A stretch of DNA of 64,000 bases. It comes from Paenibacillus dendritiformis (GTDB lineage: Bacteria; Bacillota; Bacilli; Paenibacillales; Paenibacillaceae). Below are positions 34,289 to 43,600 of the stretch, one piece after another. How positions within the stretch are numbered: position 1 is the stretch's first letter; every line of letters begins with the position of its first letter. A program made the position numbers and the translations under genes. A model generated the notes under the pieces. It ran no database searches, was not told the origin of the DNA, and worked only from the letters and a program-made list of their open reading frames with translations. Where the stretch lies: contig NZ_OX216966.1 of assembly GCF_945605565.1 (NCBI RefSeq), forward strand, positions 1,229,001 to 1,293,000. The letters are read 5' to 3'.

Positions 34289-35818
34289 ATGATTCACAAG
34301 CAACCACGCAAGCTGGCTTCCGCGTTGAAAACATCGATGCTCATTCTGCTCGCCTGCTCGCTGCTGCTGACGGCATGCGGCGGCGGAGGCAAGAGCGCTT
34401 CGTCCGGAGGAGACGGTCCGACGAAGATCTCGATTCAGACGTTGAACTATGCGACAGACATGGTCAACAGCAGCAGTCCGATCTGGAAAGAGCTTGAGAA
34501 GCGCACCAATACGGAGCTGGACATCACCTGGCTGACACCGACGACGATCGAGGACAAGGTCAATGTCATGCTCGCTTCCGGCGATATGCCGGATGTCGTC
34601 TTCGTGGAGACGCTCAACAACGCGCAGCTCCAAAAAATGATCAAACAGGGCGTCTTCTGGGATTTGACGCCATTCATCAAGGATTATCCGAACTTGACGG
34701 ACGGGGTCAAGGCGTCGATGTGGGACGAGACGAAGGTCGATGGCAAAAATTACGTCATTCCGCGCTATTACCCCAGCTTTGGCGGCGGCGCCTTCGCGAT
34801 GCTCCGCAAAGACTGGCTCGATGCGCTGAACCTGGAGGTGCCGACGTCGCTCGACTCCCTGTTCGACGTGCTGAAGGCGTTCAAGGAGAAGGATCCGAAC
34901 GGCAACGGGCAGGCGGATGAGATTCCGTATGCGGCCTCTCCGAGCTCGATGGCCTTCGTCTACAATATTTACAACGAGACGCAGGGCAACTGGAAGCTGA
35001 AGGACGGCAAGCTCGTGCCGATTATTACGGAAGACGCCTCCCGCGACGCGCTGCTGTGGATTAAGAAAGCATATGATGCGGGTTTGTTCCCGAAGGATTT
35101 CGCCATCTTGAAATTTTCGCAAATACTGGATACGTTCCGCAGCAGCAAGGTTGGTGGCACAGGCTTGTCCATGAACCATGTCTGGGTAACCGGCAAGCTG
35201 ATCCGCGACATCGACCCGAAGGCGGATCTGTATCCGCTGCCCTACTTGGAGAATCCGAACGGCTATAAATATACGCCATCCGGCGCCGCGTACTACGGAG
35301 TGTATTTGATTCCGAAGAAGGTGCCGGAAGATAAAGTGAAGAAAATTCTCGAGCTGTTCGATTACGGCAACAGTCCGGAAGGGAATATTTTGACCTACTA
35401 TGGTCTGAAAGATATCCATTACAAGGAAGAGAACGGGAAAATCGTGCCTACGGAGCAGGCGAAGAAAGATTTGACGGGAGACGGCAACATGTCGAGCCTC
35501 TTCCATCTGATTAGCGACGATATGGCCATTGGTGCCGTCGGCATGCCGGATGAGCTGTACGAACGCAACGTCGAGATCGTGAACGAGCGGAAGAAGCATG
35601 TCGTACCGGAACCGGAGCGGGGCCTCTACTCGGAAGCGTATAATCGCTACTTTCCGGAGATAAAGAAAAAAGTTGACGATATGCGTACAAAAGTAATTAT
35701 TGGCAAAGAGACGATTGAGGAGTATGATAAATTTATCGAAACAATCAAAAAAGATAAAGATTTAGTCAAAGTTATTGACGAAATGAATCAGGATTACCAA
35801 GCCGCCCAAGCAAAATAA
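34289..35818 (+). CDS. Sugar ABC transporter substrate-binding lipoprotein, LplA/YtcQ type
   Basis: This 509-residue lipoprotein has a signal ending LLACSLLLTACGGGG with the lipid-carrying Cys near residue 30. The mature domain follows the large extracellular binding-protein family (VMLASGDMPDVVFVETLNN, DEIPYAASPSSMAFVYNIY, SAAYYGVYLIPKK in outline). It captures an oligosaccharide outside the cell for the two permeases upstream. The ATG follows AAAAAAGGAGGGTCCACG, a very strong binding site that fits the high demand for binding protein. Confidence 0.9.
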   Translation: MIHKQPRKLASALKTSMLILLACSLLLTACGGGGKSASSGGDGPTKISIQTLNYATDMVNSSSPIWKELEKRTNTELDITWLTPTTIEDKVNVMLASGDMPDVVFVETLNNAQLQKMIKQGVFWDLTPFIKDYPNLTDGVKASMWDETKVDGKNYVIPRYYPSFGGGAFAMLRKDWLDALNLEVPTSLDSLFDVLKAFKEKDPNGNGQADEIPYAASPSSMAFVYNIYNETQGNWKLKDGKLVPIITEDASRDALLWIKKAYDAGLFPKDFAILKFSQILDTFRSSKVGGTGLSMNHVWVTGKLIRDIDPKADLYPLPYLENPNGYKYTPSGAAYYGVYLIPKKVPEDKVKKILELFDYGNSPEGNILTYYGLKDIHYKEENGKIVPTEQAKKDLTGDGNMSSLFHLISDDMAIGAVGMPDELYERNVEIVNERKKHVVPEPERGLYSEAYNRYFPEIKKKVDDMRTKVIIGKETIEEYDKFIETIKKDKDLVKVIDEMNQDYQAAQAK

Positions 35819-35887
35819 GCAGAGTATGCCGGGGGAACGCCGCTTCGTGCTGGCGTTTCTCTGCGTCGTCCAAAGGAGAGATGTCAT

Positions 35888-37174
35888 ATGAATCCGATTA
35901 CAGCAATTGTCATTGGCGCAGGCGACCGGGGGGCGCGCGCTTATTCGCCGTACGCCCTGGATAATCCGCACGAGCTGCAGCTTGTCGGCGTGGCCGATCC
36001 GAATGCGGAGCGGCGGCAAGCCTTCGCCGAGCAGTTCGGCCTCAGCGACGAACAGCAGTTCGAGACATGGGAAGCGATCCTGGAAGGGGGCCGGCGTGCC
36101 GATGTAGCTATTATCTGCACGATGGACCGCATGCATTATGAGCCGACGCTGCGGGCGCTGGAGCTTGGCTATCATGTATTGCTGGAGAAGCCGATGTCGC
36201 CGGAGCCGCGGGAATGCGTCGAGATGGAGCTGGCGGCGAAGAAGCATAACCGGCTGCTGACGATATGCCATGTGCTGCGCTATACGTCGTTCTGGTCGGC
36301 GATGAAGCGGGAGATCGATCGCGGCGCGATCGGGGATATCGTGTCTATTCAATTGAACGAGAATGTGGGCAATATGCATATGTCCCACAGCTTCGTCAGA
36401 GGCAACTGGCGCAACAGCGACGAATCGAGCCCGATGATTTTGCAGAAGTCGTGCCATGACATGGATATTTTGGCGTATCTGATGAATGAGCCCTGCGTGC
36501 GGGTCAGCTCGTTCGGATCGCTGATGCATTTCCATGCAGGGCATAAGCCGGAAGGGGCGCCGGCCCGCTGCATCGAGGGCTGTCCGGCGGAGCAGACCTG
36601 CCAATACCATGCGCCGCGCTATTATCTCGGCGAGGGCATCGACTGGGCGCGCAAGATTACGGATGACTACACGAAGGAAGGCATCCTGAAGGCGCTGCGG
36701 GAAGGTCCGTACGGACGCTGCGTCTATCAGACGGACAACAACGTCGTCGACCATCAGGTCGTCAACCTCGAATTCGCGAGCGGAGCGACCGCGATGTTCA
36801 GCATGTGCGGCTTCACGCACGACAATACGCGCATCGTGCAGGTGATGGGCACGAAGGGAGACATCCGCGGCAATATGGAGGATGACTCGTTCACCATCAC
36901 CGACTTCGTGACGAAGGAGAAGCGGAGCGTGCAGCTCGCTCCGTCCATCACGGGCCACGGCGGCGGCGATTCGGGCATCGTGCGCTCGTTCCTGAAGGAA
37001 GTGCGCGGCTTCAGCTCCGGCACGGAGAGCCTGTCCTCGGCATCGGTATCCGTACGCAGCCATCTGATGGCCTTCGCGGCCGAGCAGTCCCGCCTCCAGG
37101 GCGGCCAGGTCATCGACCTGCAAGCGATGTACGACGAACTGGCGGGCGCGGTCCCGGCAGGGAAGGCGGAATAG
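35888..37174 (+). CDS. Gfo/Idh/MocA-family oxidoreductase
   Basis: This 428-residue NAD(P)-dependent dehydrogenase acts on sugars or inositols. The nucleotide-binding start is ITAIVIGAGDRGARAY near residue 3, the conserved EKPMSPEPRECVEM (EKP motif) lies near residue 102, and a His-containing segment (KSCHDMDILAYLM) lies near residue 195. A cysteine cluster, CIEGCPAEQTC near residue 230, is seen in a subset of the family and may bind a metal. It is the last gene of the sugar operon, 70 bp after the binding protein, and probably works on the imported sugar. Confidence 0.88.
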   Translation: MNPITAIVIGAGDRGARAYSPYALDNPHELQLVGVADPNAERRQAFAEQFGLSDEQQFETWEAILEGGRRADVAIICTMDRMHYEPTLRALELGYHVLLEKPMSPEPRECVEMELAAKKHNRLLTICHVLRYTSFWSAMKREIDRGAIGDIVSIQLNENVGNMHMSHSFVRGNWRNSDESSPMILQKSCHDMDILAYLMNEPCVRVSSFGSLMHFHAGHKPEGAPARCIEGCPAEQTCQYHAPRYYLGEGIDWARKITDDYTKEGILKALREGPYGRCVYQTDNNVVDHQVVNLEFASGATAMFSMCGFTHDNTRIVQVMGTKGDIRGNMEDDSFTITDFVTKEKRSVQLAPSITGHGGGDSGIVRSFLKEVRGFSSGTESLSSASVSVRSHLMAFAAEQSRLQGGQVIDLQAMYDELAGAVPAGKAE

Positions 37175-37191
37175 CATAGCAAGGCGATTAG

Positions 37192-37235
37192 GCGATCACC
37201 CCTGGAGTTGGTGCGGGGTGATCGTTTTTGTTTTT
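37192..37235 (+). terminator. Terminator of the sugar operon
   Basis: CGATCACCCC (37193-37202) pairs with GGGGTGATCG (37215-37224) and is followed by TTTTTGTTTTT. Confidence 0.9.
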
Positions 37236-37460
37236 CCTCGGTTGCACCATCGACGCCGGCCGCAATCCTGCAAAAATCAGGCTGTTGAGAAAGTCCAAAG
37301 GATTTTTGGGCACTTCATCAGGACCTGTCTCTCAGTAGAAAAATTTTATCTGATCGAAGTGCCTGAAAACTGCACAATGAAGTCTCTATCCGATAGGCGA
37401 AATCCTCAAAACTGCACGGTTTCGCAAGACACGTTGATTCAGTAGGCAAAATCCTGCACA

Positions 37461-37709
37461 AACCCCCATGACGTCTACGACGTCACCCCCCAGAATGAAA
37501 ATAGGTAGATGTAAACTTTTAAAGTTACTGTAGATGGTAATCATGAGACTAACAAATCCAAGGACGACTGTATTATTGGGGTACGACCCTGTTGCACAAA
37601 CCGTCCAATTGCGATCGCGAGAACCGCCCAATGCACACCCAAGTGCGTGTATAAAATTTCCTTATTCAGGTCGCATGATTTGTTAGTACACATGAAAGCA
37701 GGTGCAAGC
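37461..37709 (+). ncRNA. Predicted bridge RNA region in the IS110 left end
   Basis: In IS110-subgroup elements the long non-coding left end encodes the bridge (seek) RNA that pairs with target and donor DNA. Here 250 bp precede the transposase and include a palindromic GACGTC...GACGTC stem (37471-37483) and several short dyads. Existence and exact ends of the RNA are inferred from family knowledge, not seen directly. Confidence 0.4.
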
Positions 37710-38942
37710 ATGGATGCCGTACGCGAATGCTGTTGCGGATTAGATGTCCATCAAAAAACAGTAGTTGCCTGTATCCTTTACGGGGATTTAGAATCCAAGC
37801 CCAAGAAAGTCATCGAAAGCTTTGGAACAACAACTACCGAACTACTCCGACTTCAAGATTGGCTTAACGCACATGAGTGTAAAGAAGTAGCCATGGAGAG
37901 CACAGGTGTGCTGTGGAAACCGGTATGGAATATTTTAGAGTCTAGCTGCTATTTAGTGTTGGCAAACGCTAAACAAATCAAGAATACACCAGGGCGTAAG
38001 ACAGACAAGAAAGATGCGGAGTGGATTGCACAACTTCATCGTTGTGGTCTCATTCAACCAAGCGTGGTGTTGCCGCAGCATTTGCGGGATTTACGAGATC
38101 TAACGAGGTATCGTCTGAGAATCGTGGTGACCATTGCTTCTGAGAAGAATCGTATCCATAAAATTCTTCAAGACGGAAACATCAAGCTTACGAGTTTTAT
38201 GAGCGATTTGTTCGGCGTATCCGGGCGTCTGCTTCTGGAAAAGCTCATGGACGGAGAAGTGCTCGTAGAAGATGACGTACGCGAACTTGTCAAAACCAAG
38301 CTAAAAACAAAAGTGCCTCAGTTAGTTGAAGCTCTGAATGGTCAGCTACGGCGACATCATCGTGTTATGATGCGTGCACACTGGAAGCACCTGCTGTTCG
38401 AGGAAGCAGAACTGCAAGAAATTGAATCATTAATCGACGAACAGCTTGAGCCTTATCGAAAAGAGATTGAGTGTTTAGACAGCATTCCCGGAATTGACAA
38501 GTCTTGCGCTTCCGCTATATTTGCAGAAATGGGGCCGGATATCGCCACGCGTTTTCCCACGGTCGAGCAATTCACCTCATGGGCAGGGGTGTCTCCAGGT
38601 AATAATGAGAGCGCGGGGCGCAAGAAAAGCCGGAAATGCCTGCAAGGGAACAAGTATCTGAAACGTAGCATAACGCAAGCGGCATGGGCAAATTACAGGT
38701 CAAGGAATCGAATAGGTGAGCACTTTAGACGGATACGGAAACGACGAGGCGAAAAAACAGCAAGCGTAGCAACCGGACATCTCTTAATTAAGATCATTTA
38801 TGCCATGATGAAAGAAGGAACGCCATACAAAGAAATAGACATGCAGGTACGCATGTCTAAACAAAGAACAGCTAATTTTTACGTAAAGAAACTCCAAGAG
38901 CTGGGCTTTGCACTTCAACTAACTGAAAACGAAACAAGCTAA
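37710..38942 (+). CDS. IS110-family transposase
   Basis: This 410-residue recombinase has the RuvC-like DEDD N-terminal domain: Asp12 in GLDVHQ, Glu63 in AMESTG, and Asp99 and Asp102 in TDKKDAEWIAQL. The C-terminal Tnp domain has SIPGIDKSCASAIFAEMG and SWAGVSPGNNESAGRKKS, the latter holding the likely catalytic serine. A coiled-coil region lies between. The ATG at 37710 follows GCAGGTG; in-frame starts at 37647 and 37692 have no binding site. The gene looks intact, so the element may be active. Confidence 0.93.
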   Translation: MDAVRECCCGLDVHQKTVVACILYGDLESKPKKVIESFGTTTTELLRLQDWLNAHECKEVAMESTGVLWKPVWNILESSCYLVLANAKQIKNTPGRKTDKKDAEWIAQLHRCGLIQPSVVLPQHLRDLRDLTRYRLRIVVTIASEKNRIHKILQDGNIKLTSFMSDLFGVSGRLLLEKLMDGEVLVEDDVRELVKTKLKTKVPQLVEALNGQLRRHHRVMMRAHWKHLLFEEAELQEIESLIDEQLEPYRKEIECLDSIPGIDKSCASAIFAEMGPDIATRFPTVEQFTSWAGVSPGNNESAGRKKSRKCLQGNKYLKRSITQAAWANYRSRNRIGEHFRRIRKRRGEKTASVATGHLLIKIIYAMMKEGTPYKEIDMQVRMSKQRTANFYVKKLQELGFALQLTENETS

Positions 38943-39372
38943 ATTTTGAAAATGTTGTGATCATTTTCGGGGGGTGAGTCTTTTTTTGCTTTCTTAGAGT
39001 AATAATGGCCCGAAAAAGTTCTATTCATACATTTTGAAAGGGCTGTCGTGCTTACTTCAACGTTTTTATTTTCGTATAAAATACAGCAATTCGGTAGGGA
39101 CGACTTCACCAGAAAGGAAATCCTGTAAAACTGCAGCAATTTCACCCGTTTCTCTTCGACTTAGCTCAAAAGGGCCTAAAATGATGTAGCTGTGCAGCAA
39201 TTCCTCGAAATGTGGACTCATTGAGCCGAAAATCCTGTAAAATAGCAGCAATTCCCTCCACACGTTAAAACCCCAGGAGATTAGGATGTCTCCAGAAGGC
39301 GATGACGCTCTGAATGCCAAGTTTCGATTAGGTACTCACCCCTCCGAAAAAAAGGGGTTTTCCAACGACCTG

Positions 39373-39604
39373 ATATTTGCAGGATTCCCTTTTTTGCATA
39401 TCGGTGTCTATCAAAAAGCTGCATTTCTGCATCATTTGGAAGGTGTCGGAATAGAAAAATTGTATCCCCCTGAGCCAAGAGCAGGAGAGGAGGGCGAGCA
39501 TATGCTACACATCGGCTTCCCAGGAGGGCCAATGACCGATGAATCGATTGCCAAGGCAGCGTCGTATAGGAATAGTAGAGTTCATGTTATGGAGGCGCTA
39601 TTTG
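39373..39604. other. Region upstream of kptA
   Basis: The 230 bp before kptA contain TTTGCAGGATT (about 39376-39386), which is the last trace of the repeat-rich stretch, then an open frame without recognisable product. No promoter could be fixed by eye; the only clear signal is the GGAGG at 39591-39595. Confidence 0.35.
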
Positions 39605-40159
39605 ATGACGAGACGGGATATAGATGTGTTCAAATTAAGCAAGGAAATATCGTATGCGCTGAGGCATGCGCCTTGGGAGTATGAATTAGAATTGGATGAG
39701 GAAGGCTGGGTAAGCCTGGAGCAGCTGCTGCAGACGCTTCGCCTGGACCAACGATGGGAGTCTGTCAATGAGCAGGATATCCACAATATGATGGAGGCGG
39801 CGGACAAACAACGGTTTGAGGTTGCGGAGGGGAAGATTAGAGCGTTATACGGTCATTCCGTGCCCCGCAAAATCGTCAAGCAGGCGGAGACTCCTCCCCC
39901 GGTGGTGTATCATGGAACGGCGAGACGCTTTGCAGCGCAAATCTTGAAGGAAGGACTCCGGCCGATGGGGAGACAATATGTCCATTTATCCGCTGATAAA
40001 GAGACAGCCATGCTGGTCGGGAAACGAAGAGACGCTGCCCCGGTGTTGTTGAAGGTGGATGCCGAGACGGCCCGGAACGAAGGGATTATGTTTTATCCGG
40101 GCAATCATACGATATGGCTGGCGGACTTTATTCCTCCCAAGTATATATCCATAGAATGA
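39605..40159 (+). CDS. kptA: RNA 2'-phosphotransferase, KptA/Tpt1 family
   Basis: This 184-residue enzyme transfers an internal RNA 2'-phosphate to NAD, giving ADP-ribose 1'',2''-cyclic phosphate. Family motifs are KLSKEISYALRHAP near residue 8, DEEGWVSLEQLL near residue 30, RALYGHS near residue 82, VVYHGTARRFAAQILKEGL near residue 100, and YVHLSADKETAMLVGKRR near residue 128 (the conserved Arg/His/Arg set). Bacteria lack the yeast-type tRNA splicing that makes its substrate, so its natural target is uncertain. The ATG at 39605 has GGAGG at 9 bases; the longer frame from 39539 has no binding site. Confidence 0.9.
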   Translation: MTRRDIDVFKLSKEISYALRHAPWEYELELDEEGWVSLEQLLQTLRLDQRWESVNEQDIHNMMEAADKQRFEVAEGKIRALYGHSVPRKIVKQAETPPPVVYHGTARRFAAQILKEGLRPMGRQYVHLSADKETAMLVGKRRDAAPVLLKVDAETARNEGIMFYPGNHTIWLADFIPPKYISIE

Positions 40160-40683
40160 GCCGAAGGATGGGATGATCAGGATGCATGGGTGAACTTTGT
40201 TCTCTCTGGGTAGACGGATTGCGATCTTGTCCACGTATAAGTGGACAAGAGGGGGATATGGCTATTGAACAGAGATGAGTCTACATATCGTGCATCAATC
40301 CATCCCATAGTCCCATATATAGGGTTTGAACGGTTGGGGAGCATCTATCTCTTCCGCAGAAAAGTGTCCACTATTTGAAAGACATTTCTTCGTATTTTCC
40401 ACAACGAGAGGACGTATGATGGGGCTGCAGCAACGTTGACGAGATAAGCCGCTGCCTTCGGAATAAGCGAGAGAAAATTAGAATAGCATCGCGTTATTTA
40501 CCTTGATTGATTGCCTGTCTTTCAAGGTTTCTTTTTGTGGAATGATAAGGAGGGATTGGTAAGGCAATTCCGGCATGAATAAACCGGGTTTCTTCATATA
40601 TTCTTTACAGTCCTCTAACACCAAGGTTATACAGACAAGCTACGATTTGTAATGATAACCCATATTGGGAAGGGAGCGACAAA
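40160..40683. promoter_or_regulatory. Long upstream region of the SLH nuclease gene
   Basis: The 524 bp gap starts with a perfect 9 bp inverted repeat, CTTGTCCAC (40227-40235) and GTGGACAAG (40242-40250), which lacks a T run and could be an operator or weak terminator for kptA. Near the next gene three Pho-box-like words follow each other at 11-13 bp: TTTACA (40604-40609), CTAACA (40615-40620) and TATACA (40628-40633), resembling PhoP binding sites of Bacillus. A -10-like TAATGA follows near 40650. Phosphate control is an inference that fits the gene product. Confidence 0.45.
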
Positions 40684-43600
40684 ATGGTACATCGGATCTG
40701 GACAAAGTCAATCCGTGTCATTGTGGCGGCCGTATTGCTGCTGTCTTCGATCGCGCCAGCGGGATGGACCGCAGGAACGGCAGCCGCTGCAGCGAAGGCG
40801 GTGCTTACCGTCGCCGATGCGATCGCGAAGAACAATGACGGCAAGTCCTACACGGTGGAAGGGTATGTTGTCGGCTTTGCTATCAGCAGCACCACATTTA
40901 CGCGGGATAGCGCGAAATTCAACTCCGATACGAATCTGGTCATCGCAGACAGCGCTGAGGAGACGGCAGAGGACAGAACGCTGTTCGTCCAAATCGCGTC
41001 TCCGTTCAGACAAGAGTTCGGCTTGCAATCGAATCTAGGCCTGATCGGTTCCCGAATTCGAGTCACCGGAACGCTGGAAGAGTATTTCAAGCCTCATCGC
41101 GGCGTCAAATCAACCACCTTCATGGAAAAGGTCACCGTCACGCCTCCGGATCAAGCGGCATCCGTAACCGCCATTCCGCCTTCCGGAGCGGTGCAGGCGG
41201 GGACGCGGGTGAGTCTCTCGTCGCCAACCGTGACCGCCTCCGTCTACTACAATCTGAACGGCAACTCCGATAAGTCCGAATTCATTCCATATACGCAGCC
41301 GATCGAGATTACTGGCCCGACGACCATCAAGGCCTATGCCAAGCAGGATGGGCTGAAGGACAGCGATATCGCCGAATTCATCTATTCGGTTGTAACGTCC
41401 TCCAGCATTGCAGAGGCAAGAGGGGGGAATGCAGGCGATACCGCCCTGGTGCAAGGCATCGTGACCTACAGGGAAGACACGGGAAGCGGCTTCTCCAATC
41501 TGTATATTCAGGACGATACGGCGGGCATTGTCGTCCGCGGCCAGAATATTACGGCGGAGCAAGGGGATAAGATCGAGGTGCAGGGCAGGCTTGAGCTGTA
41601 CAACGGTCTCCTGCAGTTGAATAAGGAGCCGGGAGGCAGTCTCCGAATGGTGGAGCCGGGCTTGCCTCTGCCGGCGGCAAAGCCGATCACCTCGGCGGAT
41701 TTTGCCCAGGAGGCCGGGAAGCAGTACGAAGGCCAGTTGGTGGAAGTCGCCGCGGCTGCGATCGACCGCAGCAGCGGCTCTACCTACTATGCCACTGACC
41801 AGCTTGGCGCAGGCATTGTCATTTACGCCAAAAACGTTCCCGCAGCGCTTGCGGTCAGCCGCACCTACGAGAGGATTGCCGGCGTCTTGTCCTATCATAG
41901 CTCGTACGGGTACCAGCTGATTCCGCGAGCATATGCGGATGTGGTGGAGACCGAGCTGTCCGTAACGGCCAGCCTGCCATCCGGGAATGTCGCGAAGGGC
42001 AGCGAGATTGCGCTCAGCACGCCGGCTTCCGGCGGCGTCATCTACTATACGCTGGACGGAACGGAGCCGACGCAGGCCAGCGCCCGCTACGCAGCGCCGA
42101 TCGCGATCCAGGAGGATACGACGATCAAGGCCATCGTTGTGAAGGATGGAGCTATCAGTGCGGTCTATACGTTCACGTACAAGGTGCTGAAGGATACCGG
42201 CCATCTCCTGATCCACGATATTCAGGGCGAAGGCCATCGCTCTCCGTACGCGGATCAAGCCGTGACGGGCGTGGAAGGCATCGTGACGTTCAAGCGGGAT
42301 AAGAGCAACTTCTACATTCAGGAAAGCAATCCGGACCGGTACAGCAAGGATGGCCGGGCCTCGGACGCCATTCTCGTCTATCACAAGGACAGCCCGGCGA
42401 AGGTCGGGGACCAAGTAAAGGTAGCCGGCGTAGTCAAGGAATATAAGGAAAAGACGTATTCCAGCAATCCGGTCGATCTGACGACGACGGAAATCGCGGC
42501 ATCGAGCGTGGATATTATTTCGCATGATCAGGATCTGCCTCCTCCTGTTGTGCTGGGGAAGGATCGAATGATTCCGCCATCGATCATTACGGACGGCTAT
42601 CAATTGACGGATGCTTATTACGATCCGGAACGCAATGCGCTTGATCTGTACGAGAGCCTGGAAGGGATGCGCGTCATGATCGAGAACCCGGACATTATCG
42701 GCCCTTATAAATATGAAATTCCGGTCAGCGTGCGGCAGGAGGGCAGCCATCCCGTCGTGTCTCCGGCGGGCGGCCTCGTGCTGACCGAGGGTAGCCTCAA
42801 TCCGCAGCGCGTGCTGGTATCCCTTGACTATATGACGCCGAAGCCGAATCCGGTCGTCAAGACGGGCGATCGATTTACAGAGCCGCTTATCGGCGTCATC
42901 GCCTACTCCTTCAGCAATTATAAGCTGCTGCCGGAACGGCTGCCGGAGGTGGAGAGCGGCAAGGGAAAGCCTGCGGTGACGAGTATCGTGGCGGACAGCG
43001 AGAAATTGACAATCGCTTCCTTCAATGTCGAAAATTATTGGAACGATCCGAGCACGAAGGGCAAAGAGAAAACCCGCAAAATCGGAGACGTTATTGTGCG
43101 CAACCTGAAGTCCCCGGATATAATCGGATTGATGGAAGTACAGGACAATAACGGGGACACGGATAATGGCGTTGTCGATGCAAGCCGCAACTATGACGCG
43201 ATTATCGGGGCGATTCAAGCGGCCGGCGGGCCGGTCTATCACTATACGGATATCGACCCGGAGGACAAAATGGACGGGGGCGCGCCGGGAGGCAATATTC
43301 GCGTCGGGTTCCTGTATAATCCGGAGCGGGTGACGCTGGCCAACAGCCAACAGAATGCGAAGGGCGACGCGAAGACCGCCGTTCGTTACGGTCCGGACGG
43401 GTTAACGTACAATCCGGGACGGATTGAGCCGGCGAACGAAGCGTTCGACAGCTCGCGCAAGCCGTTGGCCGCCGAGTTCCTGTTCCGGGGCGAGCGGGTG
43501 CTGGTCATCGCCAACCACTTCAACTCGAAGGGCGGCGATCATGCGCCGTATGGAGGCATTCAGCCGCCGCAGCGCTCGAGCGAAGTGCAGCGGGCGAAGC

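Larger units (their letters stand above)
37459..39075 (+). mobile_element. IS110-family insertion sequence
   Basis: The boundaries are inferred by comparing the interrupted element with its intact copy: host sequence stops after ATCCTGCA (37451-37458) and resumes near ATAAAATACAGC (39076). This gives an element of about 1.62 kb with 250 bp before and 133 bp after the transposase gene, a layout typical of the IS110 subgroup. A subterminal inverted pair is present: TCACCCCCC and GAATGA (37483-37498) with its near complement at 38961-38977. No target duplication is evident, as expected for IS110. Codon and base use are more AT-rich than in neighbouring genes. Confidence 0.75.
37278..39372 (-). 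mobile_element. MITE-like element, copy 2, inverted and split by an IS110 element
   Basis: Read on the minus strand this matches the element at 28700-29334. Its ends are CAGGCTGTTGAGAAA (37278-37292) and, on the right, a diverged complement (TTTTCCAACGACCTG, 39358-39372). 39076-39290 on the minus strand aligns with about 28970-29175, and 37278-37458 aligns with about 29176-29334. The middle is filled by the IS110-family insertion. Without the IS it would be about 480 bp, shorter than copy 1 because of fewer tandem units and other deletions. Confidence 0.7.

Noticed and set aside
33770..35599. 609-codon minus-strand ORF
   Set aside because: Antisense to the permease and binding-protein genes, spanning two well-supported coding regions.
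39286..39684. 132-codon plus-strand ORF upstream of kptA
   Set aside because: It starts inside the mobile element remnant and overlaps kptA in another frame; no motif or binding site supports it.
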